Assembly: GCA_002751075.1 (NCBI GenBank)
Contig: NAOQ01000007.1
Coordinates: 278,158 to 342,157 of the forward strand
Reading direction: 5' to 3'
DNA length: 64,000 nucleotides
Origin: Ichthyophonus hoferi
Taxonomy: Eukaryota > Opisthokonta > Ichthyosporea > Ichthyophonida > Ichthyophonidae
This document shows positions 1-12,529 of the stretch, one piece after another. Positions within the stretch are counted from its first letter, which is position 1. Every line of letters starts with the position of its first letter. The position numbers were made by a program, and so were the translations under genes. The notes beneath the pieces were generated by a model that saw only the letters and a list, made by a program, of their open reading frames with translations, searched no databases and was not told the DNA's origin.

Positions 1-70
<70 letters not shown>
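1..70. repeat. (ATT)n microsatellite at the window edge
   Basis: The window opens inside a nearly perfect trinucleotide repeat of about 23 units, so its true left end lies outside. Positions 71-333, between it and the ZFYVE19 start codon, are AT-rich. I see nothing specific there beyond possible promoter and 5' UTR. Confidence 0.95.
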
Positions 71-71
<1 letters not shown>

Positions 72-333
72 TGAAATGGTTTATTATACATCATACACAA
101 TGCATCGTAACGTGCAGTGAAATTCTTCCCTTGTAATAAATAAATAAACAACAAAGCTGTAATTTCTGCCAATTATTTTAAGTATTTCAACAATTTTATC
201 AACTTACTACTATTACTAATTTTAGTTACGATTATTTGTTTACTTACTATATTTATTACAATTTATTTCATCTTATATGCAAGGGGTGTACCTTGTATAG
301 TGACTATCTAATATTTTAATATTTATATTAATA

Positions 334-3300
334 ATGTCAACGGAAAAGTGCAACGTTTGCTTCAAGTCCTTCGGTTACCTCCGTAAAAAGGCAAGAACAT
401 GTAAGGAAGAAAAAGGAAGAATGGAGTGCCGCTCCTACAGGGAGAGAAAATAGTATAGTTATTATAGAAATTAAACTAGGCAATAATCAGAGTACTAACA
501 TGGATCTATATAACCACACAGACTTGCTGCGCAGACTGTCATCTTTTGGTGTGCTTAGAGTGTGTGGAAAATACCTCTCTTCCCACTTCTAGTTTACCTC
601 AATGTCGACCTTGTAGCAGAAAATTGAATTTGTTAGTGTCACTTTTTTTTTTTGACTTCAACCTCACCCCCTTTGTTTTAGGTGTCCTCATATATTGGGC
701 CTATTTCTTTTTCTTTTCTTTTTTTTTCTTTTTTTCTTGTTTTCTTGTTTTCTTTTTATTTCCCCACATCTTCAGTTTATTTTCTATTTGTGGCTCAACT
801 CCTTTGTAACACCCTTAAGTATTTAGTATAGTGCCGTACGAAAAATATATTTAATAATTGAACCTGGCTATAGGTTTATGGGACCTTGGATATGAGGCCG
901 GATAATCGTAATGAGATATAGCAGGTAGAAATAAAATTAGTTACTAATAGCAGTCTTTGGTATCCAGGAGAGAGGATATGGAAAGTCAAGGAGTGGTAAA
1001 GAGTAGAGAAAAGGTAAACCGGGCGAGGATGAACGATAACATCTCACCACGACAAAGAATAACATTAGAGACAGAAGGTACTGTATGAATATATCTATGA
1101 GTGTATAGGCTGAACAGGATATGTAGAGAGGGGCGGTGACAGGGTAAGAAGGGGAAATAAAGAGGGAGAGGGATGAGAACAACAGGAGAACATGGGAAGG
1201 ACTATAGGTGTGAGTTTATGCATAGGGCTAGGTAGGTTATGAGTAGTAGGGAAAAAGAAGGTATAGGTAGGGGAGGAAAGGTCTATAGGCGAGGTGTTTA
1301 TAAGTAGTGGATGTAGGTGTAACAGGCCCATGATTAATGTATCTTGAATGTGTAGGATTAGGACTGGTTTAAATGGTGATGTGTTCCTGTGTTTGGCCTA
1401 ATAATTACATGTGAACCTGTACCACACTATCTTTATTGCACCCTCCTTTCTCTCTCTCTGTGCAGCGGTGCATGTAGCAACTTACCCATATATTTAACCA
1501 CTCCCTGTGGATAAAAGGTTCTCTTCCCTCTATTACCTCTGTATTCCCCTATATCTCTAACACTTCCATTACAAACATGATCATTATAGGGTCTAGGAGC
1601 CCTCGTAGGCCAATCAAATCCGATGTTATTAATGCCAGAGTATCAGGGGCCACTACTACGTCACTCCCTCCACCTCTTCCAACCAGACTAAAGAAAGACC
1701 AATCTAGGAGGCCAAGGCAGACTGATGACGGGATGAATAGGAATGTGAAGGGACCGAATGAGAGTGTCTTATTCGACCTTCCGTCAATACCGCACCATGG
1801 TGTAGGGGAAGGCCCCAATAAGGAGCGAGAGTATGTTTTAAAGAGAGGGTTCTGTGGTCTAGTAGCCTATGTATATGCTATGTACATTATAAATATATAA
1901 ATGTATTCAATTATGAATGTAAAATTCTTTGGATGCAAGGTATGCTGAGAAAGTGCTACATTGAAGAGGGTATTGGTTCATGTATTTTATTGTACCGTAT
2001 ATAGCAGGAAAGGATGATTAAATTTTAATGATATATGGTTAGGATAAATATTAATAATTAGTCTTCATTATAGGGCGGAGATCAGCGAGGACGAGCTTAT
2101 GATTCGTTTAAAGAGCCTACGGCAACCAACAAGGTATGTATTATGAGCACTGGTATACCACACCATAAATGGGTATATGTTGTTTATATAGTATGACGGA
2201 TTTCTAAATAGAAACTGCTATTTGATTTGAGTAGAATAGGATTGCATTTACTTTATAGAGTATGATTGGCTTCAGTACACCTTATTACACTTTATAATTC
2301 TTATTTTAAAACACTGAGAAAAGATAGACTATATACGTAAGCAGCTAGTCCATTCATGATAATAGTTGGTGACATATGATTGGCCAGTGAGGTGGCAAAG
2401 AAGAATTCGCTTAGAATATTTACATTAAGGAATGTGCCAATGGGGCTACAGCAATAAATACTAGATGGACAAGGTCAGGTTATATACACTACTAAGGGCA
2501 CTAATGAGACGTCAGCATATATAGGGCTGGATATTATGCCAATAGGAATAGTGTTTATAGGAGGGGAGGTTGTACAGGTACAGCCATTATCACTAACTTT
2601 ATTTTATGCCAGTGATATAATTGGTGATAAGAGTACAGTACCAGAACTTGCTGAGAGAATTTCCAAGTTGACCAATAGAACCAATGCTTTAAACGCACGC
2701 CCTGTCAATGTAAGTCATATAACCTACCCCTTTTCTTATTTTGTATCTCCTATGCCTTCCCTCCTATTCTCCCTCTCTTTCAATTACCTCACTTCCTCTT
2801 CCCACCCACTACTTATACTTCTTTTCTATCCTATGCAACCAAACACCATGATTGACAATCTAGCCACTTAGCTAAACTGGGTTATGAAAAGAATCAATCT
2901 ATACTCACCGTCTCCTTTATCCTCTCCCCTTTCTCTATCCTATTGTCTCCTATCTGATTGTATGGTCTCATCTATGTAGTAATAACATACTGTGTGTAAC
3001 CTCGAGCTCTATAGGCATATTCTTTACCATCTATTATTAGGGAAATGTCAAAAAATGCCTGGATATATATGTGTATACCCATATTTGGTATGACCCTTTT
3101 GTAATAATATATGTAGATATGTAGTTGGACGCTGGTTTCTAATTGGGACCACTCTTCAAACCAATCATTACAGTTAGGCCCTGATACTCGCACCAGTGAG
3201 CAAATGATTGAAGATCTATTGGAAGAGGCCAGCGATCATGCAAAGATAACGTCTGTAAGTGGGTACATGTCTTTACTTATTTAATATCGAGATTTGATTG

Positions 3301-5233
3301 GTACGTTTGGGATATGTCAGTGTGGGGTGTGTATTGGTATTATATATGTAGGAGATTTAGTGTATTGTACTCACAGGTCTACCATGGGCAGAACACAGTA
3401 CTGTAGGTTAGTATGATAGTAGGTGTTAGGTAGTAGGATAGAGATCATATATTGATTCTTGCAAACTAATGATTGTGTGATGGAAAGACAGCAGATATAT
3501 ATATATATATATACATTTAGGATATTGTTAGCCGGTCTATGGCTATTTCGAATATGCATATATGCTCTATTTCTCCATCTCTCCATGTTTTATATTTAAT
3601 TGATGATTGGTATTTCCGACTGTATTTATGCTGCAATTAATGGGTTCTTGATGTCATATCATGTGCAGAGAACCCAAAGTACAGAGGATAGCCTGGTAAA
3701 TAAAATGCTGGCCATGGTGAAAGAGGGGTCCTGCAACGGGTGAGTAAGTGTATATAGTATAGTATAGTGTAGTGTATTATATTGTATACTAGGGTACTGA
3801 GGTATATAGTACTGTGTATGTATTATATGGTATATATCCAGTATATATACATATCGATATATAGATGTAGGTGTAATTATGCACTTACATAAGAACAAAA
3901 CACATAAGATAGGTGACAGAAATAGAATCAGCCCCACTCAATCATGTTATTATCCTGTTAACAAGATGTCACATCTTCTATTATGTCACTTGCACCTTAA
4001 GGGGTTTGTCATTATGAGAGAACTGACCACATCATTATGACGTTATGATATACCTGGAATTAAGCATGCAGGGTATGCAAGGAGGATGGCAATAAGGAAA
4101 GGATAAAGAGAGAAGGGACAGAGGAGGACCCTTCTAATATAGATACTGATGGTAGGGTTATAGGGTTATAGGGTGTCCATTAAGTATATGCATTAGTAGT
4201 AGTATATATATGTGTGTAGTGTATGTAATATAAAATAGATATATTAGACTATATGCAAGATATATTAAGCATGATATGCATGCAGTACATATGATATGGT
4301 ATGTGAGAATGTGGTAATATAGTTGTGTAGAGCGAAGAGAGGGCTTTTTAAAGGAGATAGATATAGCTTAATAGTAATTAGAAGGCCTAGATATTGTAGT
4401 TCATTGCATATATGGATAGTAGATAAGGGTAGGATGGTGCAGAATAGTGTTACGGGCATATTGTATTATAACAAGACAGCGTACTTATTAACCAGTTTAA
4501 TGAAGGCAGTGGTGGGCAAGATATAACAAGTAAATTATAGATGATGGTAACATACCCACTGACATGGGGCCTATAGAAGAAGTTGGTAATATAATGGGCC
4601 AATTGGAGAGCATGAAAAAGCTGGGGCTGCTTGATCGTTTGGTAAGTTGTACTCTATGATTTGAGACTATCTGATTGGTTGGATGGGAGTGTAAACCATA
4701 AGAATGGTGTAAATGATCGGACCGAGTGGAAGAAACAATATGGGTGCATAGGTATAGGAGAGTGAGATAGGATGTGTAGAGAGACACGCAATGTAAAGAC
4801 GTTTTATAAAGATATATGTGTGCATGTTAGGTTGACTTGGTGGATATATGGATGAATACACATTTGAACGTATGATTATTAATAGGTAGGTAGTTACGGT
4901 GGGGAATGCACAGTCACCTTGTGTATATTAATTACTACCGTACTAGATATTATTATGATGGAGATGGGTGTGGTGTAGGCAGGTTAGTGGGGAATATATT
5001 ATGACCAGAGGGGGGAGTAGAGTGGGTCGGATGAAGAAGAAAAGGAGCTAGAGGATGAAGAGTATCCTTGGTGTATGCTGTGCAATGATGACGCAACATT
5101 AAGATGTGAGGAATGTGATCAGGAATTATTTTGCAAATCTTGCTTCAGATTAGTTCATAAGGACAAGGATATAAAATGGCATAAGGCTACTAAATACGTC
5201 CCTTCACCGAATAATGTACATTTACACAAGTAG
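334..5233 (+). CDS. ZFYVE19: ZFYVE19/ANCHR-like abscission checkpoint regulator, 10 exons
   Basis: This is the orthologue of ANCHR, which in animals holds the ATPase VPS4 back at the midbody so that cytokinetic abscission waits until chromosomes clear. Exons: 334-390, 522-631, 1597-1830, 2074-2133, 2613-2709, 3174-3254, 3669-3739, 4072-4151, 4541-4641, 5021-5233. They join in phase to give 367 residues. A compact FYVE-type finger has four CxxC pairs at about C6/C9, C22/C25, C30/C33 and C47/C50. The spacing between the first two pairs equals that in human ANCHR as I recall it. The middle carries the family's 'AEI..DEL..RL..L' repeat and 'PDTRT..Q' motif. The C-terminus is the B-box-like finger starting WCMLCNDDATLRC and ends near residue 367. 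Intron 1 appears to use a GC donor. The exon 2/3 junction is the least certain: the acceptor could lie a few bases upstream. Intron 2 is strongly purine-rich at about 940-1330. The 3' end faces SNF8 tail to tail. Confidence 0.9.
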
Positions 5234-6589
5234 TCTTGCCGTGGATATGTTATGTATGTACAGAACCTGCTTATATATTATTGCCACACAGACTTAGGTG
5301 AGCGTGTATATCAATCTCTATTTATATCACTGCATCTTATCTTGTTGGTAGATATACTGACCTCCTACCTTACTAGACCAGTATTCAAATCCATAGCTGT
5401 TAATATTATTATGGTATGGTCTGTTTGTCTTTTATAAACATTCAGTATTAATTGCTATCCCAAGGCACGCTGTGCGTTATCCTGAGAGGACCTTTAAATT
5501 TTTTTTAAAAATAAATTATCCTTCAATTATGCCTGCAGATTTTATAATTACATATGAAGTGTTTCCTTTAGTTTTAATTGGCCATTGAACATATACAATA
5601 AGTAAAGGTGTCTATATGCAATCAATTGTTTTTTTTTTCTGTTCTAAATATTGTAAAATATAATTTTGAAACAAAACCAAATTCAGATTAAAGGTAAAAC
5701 CCTATTCCACTATCCTAATTACTGTTGAGTATACCACAAATTAAGTAGCGCCGTTATTATTTTGTATTTTATACTGGACAAGTGCATGTATATGCATGAT
5801 ATATCAGAGATCTCATATATAACCTAACACAAAGGTGTGGTACTGTGCTTTTGCAATACAACATCCTCCTACCTAGGCCATATGAATACAGGCCAGCCCA
5901 CTCACTATTCATAAGGTCCCTTAGCCGTAATCTTCTACTATAATAAAGATCTAAATGGCGCCAATCTTATAACTGGTTGGCTTTAAGACTCCTAGAATTA
6001 GATTTTCTAACAATTATCTTAGATTAGCTTTAAAACTATTGAGGGATATGCAATATGCTGCTTGGTCTATATTTTATTATAGTATATATAATAGGATAGA
6101 GGGTATTCAAAGTGCCTATCATACACCTTTATAATTACACTCTGTTGTAAGCATCAGATTAAGATTAGTCTATGTTAACCAAGACCCTATACTCATAGAC
6201 TAAAGAATATGTTGGGATGGTAGCCATAAGAGGCCTCCTTTCCCTCTCGTGTTTATTAACCATTAAGGAGAATTATTATAATTACAATCGATCTCAAGTA
6301 ATATCTATACCTAGATACAGTGCTACATTTTACAACATACGGCTCATTAATTAATTACTTAATTAATCGGAATTAATCAGACACTCTCAGGGTGGCAATC
6401 TTCTCGGCAACAGGTTATATGTTTATATTAAAATCATTGGGAAACAACCTTGTTCAATAAGTCGATATGCTATTCGTTGCAATAAACCATTAAAGGTGAT
6501 AGAGAATGAGTACTAAGGGGACCAAGGAATATTTTCCAATAGCCAATCATAGAAGACAAGAGATGTATGCAGTACAAACTATCCAATGA
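5234..6589. other. Tail-to-tail spacer between ZFYVE19 and SNF8
   Basis: AT-rich sequence holding both 3' UTRs. Besides the + strand AATAAA near 5510, a TTTATT at 6252-6257 could be the minus-strand poly(A) signal of SNF8, about 335 bases past its stop. I see no convincing coding sequence. Confidence 0.6.
5510..5515 (+). promoter_or_regulatory. Candidate poly(A) signal of ZFYVE19
   Basis: AATAAA lies about 280 bases after the ZFYVE19 stop. No transcript data are available, and other A-rich sites nearby could serve. Confidence 0.35.
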
Positions 6590-9500
6590 CTATATTAGCT
6601 CTAGTTCACCATTCCACAATGCAGGGAACCAATAGGTTCTTTGGGGCCCATCATTATCGTCCACCCAGGCCATACCCTCGTTTAACAGATGGTTCTAGAG
6701 GGAGAAGGAGAGAGAAGGAGAGAGAAGGAGAGAGAGAGAATAAATAGGGCAAAAGGTAAGGGTGGGTTGATTAGAAGGGGGTAAATATTTATATCTATAA
6801 CTACGTAAGAAAAGGGCATATGTGAGACAGCAGTGGTAGTATACTGGCATCTACATGAATGCAGAGAAAAACAGAATAATACATACAATAAAAACTAAGG
6901 TGGTATAAAATAATACGTATAATGCAGTAGTACCAATTTAGACTTCAAATCAACTATCCCATAAATTAATTAAACCTCCAATCCTTATACATAGTAAACA
7001 AACCCACCAATACACTGGTAGCCCGTTCACTGGTCCAACTCAGTTCTACCTGGAGTCTTGATGCTTTTAAATGTGCCGAATCCTGTGTAAAGATTAAAAA
7101 TATTGGCCGACCAATACTCGTAACACCTCCAATTTAAATACAAAACCATCTGTTTCAAGATTCAGACTATAATGCTATGTAAAAAAAGTATTGCATGCAG
7201 TATAACAAGTTGTTTATCTCTATCCTTTAATAGTCACCAGGCCAACTATAATGAAATGTAACTCAGATAAAAACATTTAAGTCAAAAGAAAGAATCAAGA
7301 GATACTGTGACGGGAATAACATAGTTATGCAATACCCAAAACATAAGTGGGACAATAAGGAAAATGAATGCCCACACAGACATGTGATAGTGCTTGTTTC
7401 TATGAGTGTATGTATAATTACAAACTGGTATAATGTAACTCTATAATATGATGATAGTGGAAGTATAAAGGTTGGAGATAAAAAGCTTACCGACGCCATG
7501 AGCAATACCGTAGAGTGATCTTGGTTGAGCTCTACAGGTACAGACTGCACCAATTTGGTTGACCCTACTTGAACCACGTCAAAACTCTTACCCAACACCT
7601 ATAAGGAAGTAGGACTTCATTAATAGGACCAATGAGAAAACAGGTCATACAGGAGGTTGTATAGAAATATACCCCAGGGCGTGCTTACACATGCTTGGAT
7701 ATATATATGAAGAAGAGGCTCTTGGTTGGCTGGGTAGCAAAATTTGTAAACCAAATAATTAGCTAGTGAATACATAAACCAATGAATAAGATAATACATT
7801 AATTAATTAGCAGTATGGTAGTTAGAATCATCCAATAACATAGCCTGATGCAGAAAGTATATACAACTATACAACAGAGAGCCAAAGAGGTATTTAAGGA
7901 GAAAGTAAGCACTAGTAATAAGGAATGGAGGAAGAGAATCAAGGAAATATCTCACCTTAAGTTTTTTGATCGCCCGCTCACAATCGTCTCTATAATTGAT
8001 GGAAGTAATAGGTACATCAGTATATATGATTAGCAATAGATCCGACACTGGATCATTACAAAGTATTGACTGTATAAGCGTATAAGTAAACCCACCACAT
8101 AGGCATTTTTCCAATAGATCATCTCACTATATTTAGCATAAGACACCCGATTGGTCCCTAAGTGTGTGCATTTATATGAGTTTACATTTAAAGGTAATTG
8201 GTTGCAGTAAAGTCATTCATGTATAAGTATGGTAATTGGTTTTTAAAATATCCTCTGAGCAAACAGAGTAAAGGAAATTAGGTACAGAAATATAATATAT
8301 GCACGCGAGAGAAATGTGGATATATAGTTGTCCTAACAATACCTAAGGATAAGAAGAACAAAAGCGACAGTAAGGTAAGCTAGGAAGGGGAAAAAAAATG
8401 AATGATTAGATGCCTAGATAGATATAGACGTGAGAGGGAGGGAGGAAGGGAAGGACCGACGGAAAAGGGAAATAAAGGAGATAATAGTGTCCTTTGGATG
8501 TACAGAAAGGATGAGAAAAAGAAAAGGAAAACTATAGATAAAGAATGATATATATAAGGGCGAAGCCCTAGAGAGATAGCTCCAGGCTAGAGGGTACTAT
8601 ACATACATAGACACCTGTTGAGCATGCTTTGGTCGGATCTTAGTCACCTGTTTCATGACCTCATCCATCTTCATTAGGCCACCATTCTTTGGCTTAGCAG
8701 CAAGACACACCTCTACGATCTGCACCCCTAACTACCAACACCCATTGGTTAATATGTATTTATAGCTAGGTAAGTAAGGAAGGACTGGTAGGTGACGGGT
8801 AGAAATGATTGGGTCACCAGACTATAAGTCATGCAGGTATAATAGGGCATAGTGATAAACAAGGTGGGGGGGTGGGGATGATAAACCCCTGAACATCATT
8901 TAAAGACACCCTGTAAATAACCTCAATAACAACCAATAATATCCCGTAAAAGCACACAAGATGGAATGAAAACCAAAAGTACATCAAATTCCTATTAGAT
9001 GATAATCAGCCTATTATCATAGGTCAAAAGAGTTGATGGAGATACCATCTTTAGCCTGAGACAAGATTGATGATTGCCAATCATTTCCAGCCTATTTTAC
9101 TAAATGGTCTAAACTATAGATTTCATGTGAAATTTATTAATATAAATGGACCGTCTTGAGAGGTATCTAACCAATTAGATCTACCTCTCCATCCTAAACC
9201 TCCACGTGTGTGTTGCAGGCAGCTGACAATAGGTCAATGGGTATGCTATATATCCCTTAATTATGATATGTGAATAAGTATAAAGTCACATCGCCACGCC
9301 AAGATTTGAATAGTTGACCGATAAGGATAATTCATTGAAACAATGAACTGCAAGCTGGTTGATACAGGGAAGATAAAGATGATTGGCTCAATTAAATGGA
9401 TGTTATTTAACAGGTAGTTAAACCAGCGTGTGATTGGACTAGGTTTAAATCCGCATCCTTCATCCATCCAACAAATACACAACCACAGGAAGGGCCGCTA

Positions 9501-11552
9501 CAATAAGCACACACATAACACAAAACTATAAGGCTATTGGTACATAGTCACCTCAAAATAGAAGTCACCCACGCCAAGTAGCTCTGACCAAAACCCCTTT
9601 CTGGCTGAGGGGAGGATCCCATTGATTGCATTAGTTAGGCTATCCTGATTGGATAAAATATGGAGGCCAATTGGTGAGGCAGAAAGAGCATAATACACCA
9701 ATAAGTGATCCCTATCCGACCCAATCTATCTCACATTATCGTAACGTTTTTGCTGTTATTGGTGTGATAAAATATGACATTCGTATTTGTAACGAGATTA
9801 TTTTTATGTACAAGAACGTTGATTTCCACCTGCCACTGGCTACAGCTGGGAAATACTACAATTCTATAAAAAAATGTTTACAGTTTACTCACAAGGGTCA
9901 CCAATAAGATATTATTGCTTAGTAAGCATTAGTATGGCTACACGTAGCTCTACCAGACAAAGAGGAGCATTGTTGCCTTAAAATGAAGAGGATAAAAGGC
10001 ATTGACCAATGAGCTAAAAGCAAAACATTCCCTTGTATGGCTAGCACTAGACTATTCATACCATATGGCCAATAAGAAAGATAAAGCAAAAGATATAGTC
10101 TATATGATACAGAACACAAAAAATAAAACAATAAACTGTCAATGGAAAGAAAGAAACAAATATACTCTCATAATATATATTAACAACAATGATAAAATGA
10201 TAAAATAGACAGGAACATATTAAGTTAAAAAAACGAGACAGAATAAATGCGATTAAAGGATGTCACGTAGAAGTGGGCAGGGGCTATAGAGAAAGAGAAA
10301 GGCCCCTACATGCTAGAGGGTCAACGCCCACTTGTGCACACATCTTCTGGAAATGACTACGGAATACTGCATTCTTTGCGATGTCGTTTTTATGTTTCCT
10401 GCAAATAACACTAATAAGTTACCTGGAGCAGAGATTATACAGGAGGAGGAAGAAAGGAAGACAGACTGGTCTGAAAGTAGCTCTCTCTTAGACCCCTGAA
10501 TCTCTCTACATACATCCCCCATAGTAATAGTATACTTACTGTGCAAATATTTCCAGCTGGTTCTTAAACACCTCCATCTGTTCTGTCATCTGACCACGCC
10601 ATTCCCTTCTTATTAGTGTAAAAAGGGCTCACTGTCCATATATCACATACCGCACATTAGGCCTAAAATGAATAGTACTTGATTGGATTATTGTTGGTAG
10701 GGTTATGGTTGATTCATATAATAGGCTGAGAGGATATATTTGGAGAGTCTGTAATGTTTCCTTAGATACCAGAGAGGAAAATGAGTAAAAAGTACAACAA
10801 CCAATCATTGCATCATTAAGTTGATACGCACATAACTACCTACACACACATGCACACCATACCATATATATATACCAATTTATTGCTCATAAAAAGTGCC
10901 AACAAATATTTTATATTACCGTTTTCAGTTCGGCCTCCTCCATCTTTTCGCCAACTTTTCGTGCATTTTGCTGTCAAATACAGAACATGTTAATAAGTAA
11001 CAAAAAAGAAAAGAGTTGAAAGTGAGACAGAAAGTGTAAAAAGATGAAAAAAAGAATAGAATACAGGCAAAACAAAGCCGCATTTCTTATAAAAAATAAG
11101 GTACTAGCAAGAGGAGAATGGGACTATTGCTATTATGACAGGGAAAGGCCATAGTACTGAGATGAACTTTATATCCCTCTGTTTTGCTTTGCTTTATTCC
11201 ATTGCTGTGCTGAACTTTGTCTGTTTATCTTTTACACTTTCTTTTTAGTTACCATTATTTGTATGCATTTATAAATAGATGGGTGTATGTATGTGTGTGT
11301 GTGTGTGTGTGTACGTGTATGTTTTCCCTCTTTCTGAATATTTTTTTCGTAGTGACATGTTTTAAGATATAAAAACAGTACTAGTAACCGTTAGTATTTA
11401 AGAAAGATAACCTGTTTACAATATATAATCTTTCATGTAAACTAACCCTACAACCAACTATTAAAATAGTACTAGACCGTACTTATACACTTTAGTCTTA
11501 CCTGTGCAGCCTGCTGGCGTCTTATGCCAGCGATTCCTGGTCCTCTTCTCAT
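6590..11552 (-). CDS. SNF8: SNF8/VPS22 (EAP30), ESCRT-II subunit, 10 exons
   Basis: VPS22 is the core subunit of ESCRT-II, which links ubiquitinated cargo and ESCRT-I to ESCRT-III on endosomes. Exons in transcript order: 11502-11552, 10920-10970, 10540-10589, 10310-10398, 9552-9604, 8613-8731, 7956-7989, 7491-7598, 7008-7082, 6590-6694. Joined they give 244 residues; the human protein has 258. Recognisable stretches in order are MRRGPGIAGI, VGVDPLASRKGFWSELLG, LGVQIVEVCLAAKPKNGGL, RAIKKLK, VQVGSTKLVQSVPVELNQD and the end YWFPALW. They cover the N-terminal helical part and the two winged-helix domains. The start is the only ATG before the family's basic N-terminus. The donor of exon 6 is unusual: keeping the frame needs the GT two bases past the obvious AG/GT site. 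The gene is head to head with WDR89, 2.4 kb away. Confidence 0.95.
6694..6745. repeat. GA-rich repeat that is the pyrimidine tract of the last SNF8 intron
   Basis: Imperfect (GGAGAGAGAA)n units on the + strand. Read on the minus strand they give a long CT-rich tract running straight into the CTAG acceptor of the last SNF8 exon. Confidence 0.7.
11283..11313. repeat. (GT)n microsatellite in SNF8 intron 1
   Basis: About 14 GT units between the first two SNF8 exons. Confidence 0.9.
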
Positions 11553-12529
11553 TGTTTTATGTTTGACCTCTACGGAAAGCACCTGTCTATAGTGTACCTT
11601 ATCTTAGTATACGTAAATTTCTAGATTATCCAAAGTGGTTAATTAGGTAATGTGGGCTCTGTATGCCGGTATGTACTACGTTATTAAATATAATACATAT
11701 ATCAAAGAATAACACTAGTGAAAAGAGAAAAGATTTTAGTTATCTCGGTATTTTTTTGTTCTTTGAAAATGAAACTAGAAGCTGCGTGCAATATAAAGTT
11801 ATAAAGTACAATGGTTGACTTGATACCAACCTATCACGTTATTTTATAATATATATATATATATATAAATACTCAAAAAAGTTATTTAAAAATATTATAT
11901 AAAAATATATATATATTTACCGATATTTATTTATTATTATTATTTGCTTGAATTTTATGATGAAAAGGACCCACAATCACTACCCCAATAAGCCATTCTG
12001 AGATTATACTACGGTTTAAGTTACCAGGAAGGCATTATTCATTCATACTTTGTTAAAGTCGCATATAATTCTAGAAAGGAAAGCCCGATTGCTTGATATA
12101 ATTTTCATTTATTTATATTCCATTTGTATATATATATATATATATATATATCTTAGCTTTATATATGTATATTTACATTTATTATCTGTTACGATTAATT
12201 TTTTCGAAAGTTATGATCCCAAGCAATCAAGTCGTTCTTTACAAACTACCGTTTACATCACGCCATTTCATGCTTTTCAAGGTTCTTACCATTCTGGAGC
12301 GCCAACCGCAAAAAGGATAATAACTATTAGATTACGCCAAGTGCATTATATACAATAGTCTATATATATATATTATAACATTGGAGCTTTTACATATTAT
12401 TAAGTGAACAAGTAGCTGCGATATCTTAATAACTTCATTATAAATAACCTTATCTATACAAACACAAGACATTGGCGCATCACTATACTGAGTATGCCTA
12501 CAAACCTAAATCAATCAGGACTATAGAAT
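11553..12529. other. Left half of the SNF8/WDR89 head-to-head spacer
   Basis: AT-rich sequence expected to hold the SNF8 promoter. It includes (TA)n runs near 11850-11876 and 12127-12151. An open stretch ending at 12358 looks protein-like over its last 50 codons but has no splice context, and I do not call it a gene. Confidence 0.5.

Noticed and set aside
1549-1900. Overlapping frames on both strands near ZFYVE19 exon 3
   Set aside because: The minus-strand frame is a shadow of the exon. The plus-strand frame's ATG lies in the intron, so it is not the gene start.
12050-12358. 102-codon + strand frame upstream of the decayed block
   Set aside because: Its first half is translated (TA)n repeat. 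Only the last 50 codons look protein-like, so it is at most an extension of the relic block.
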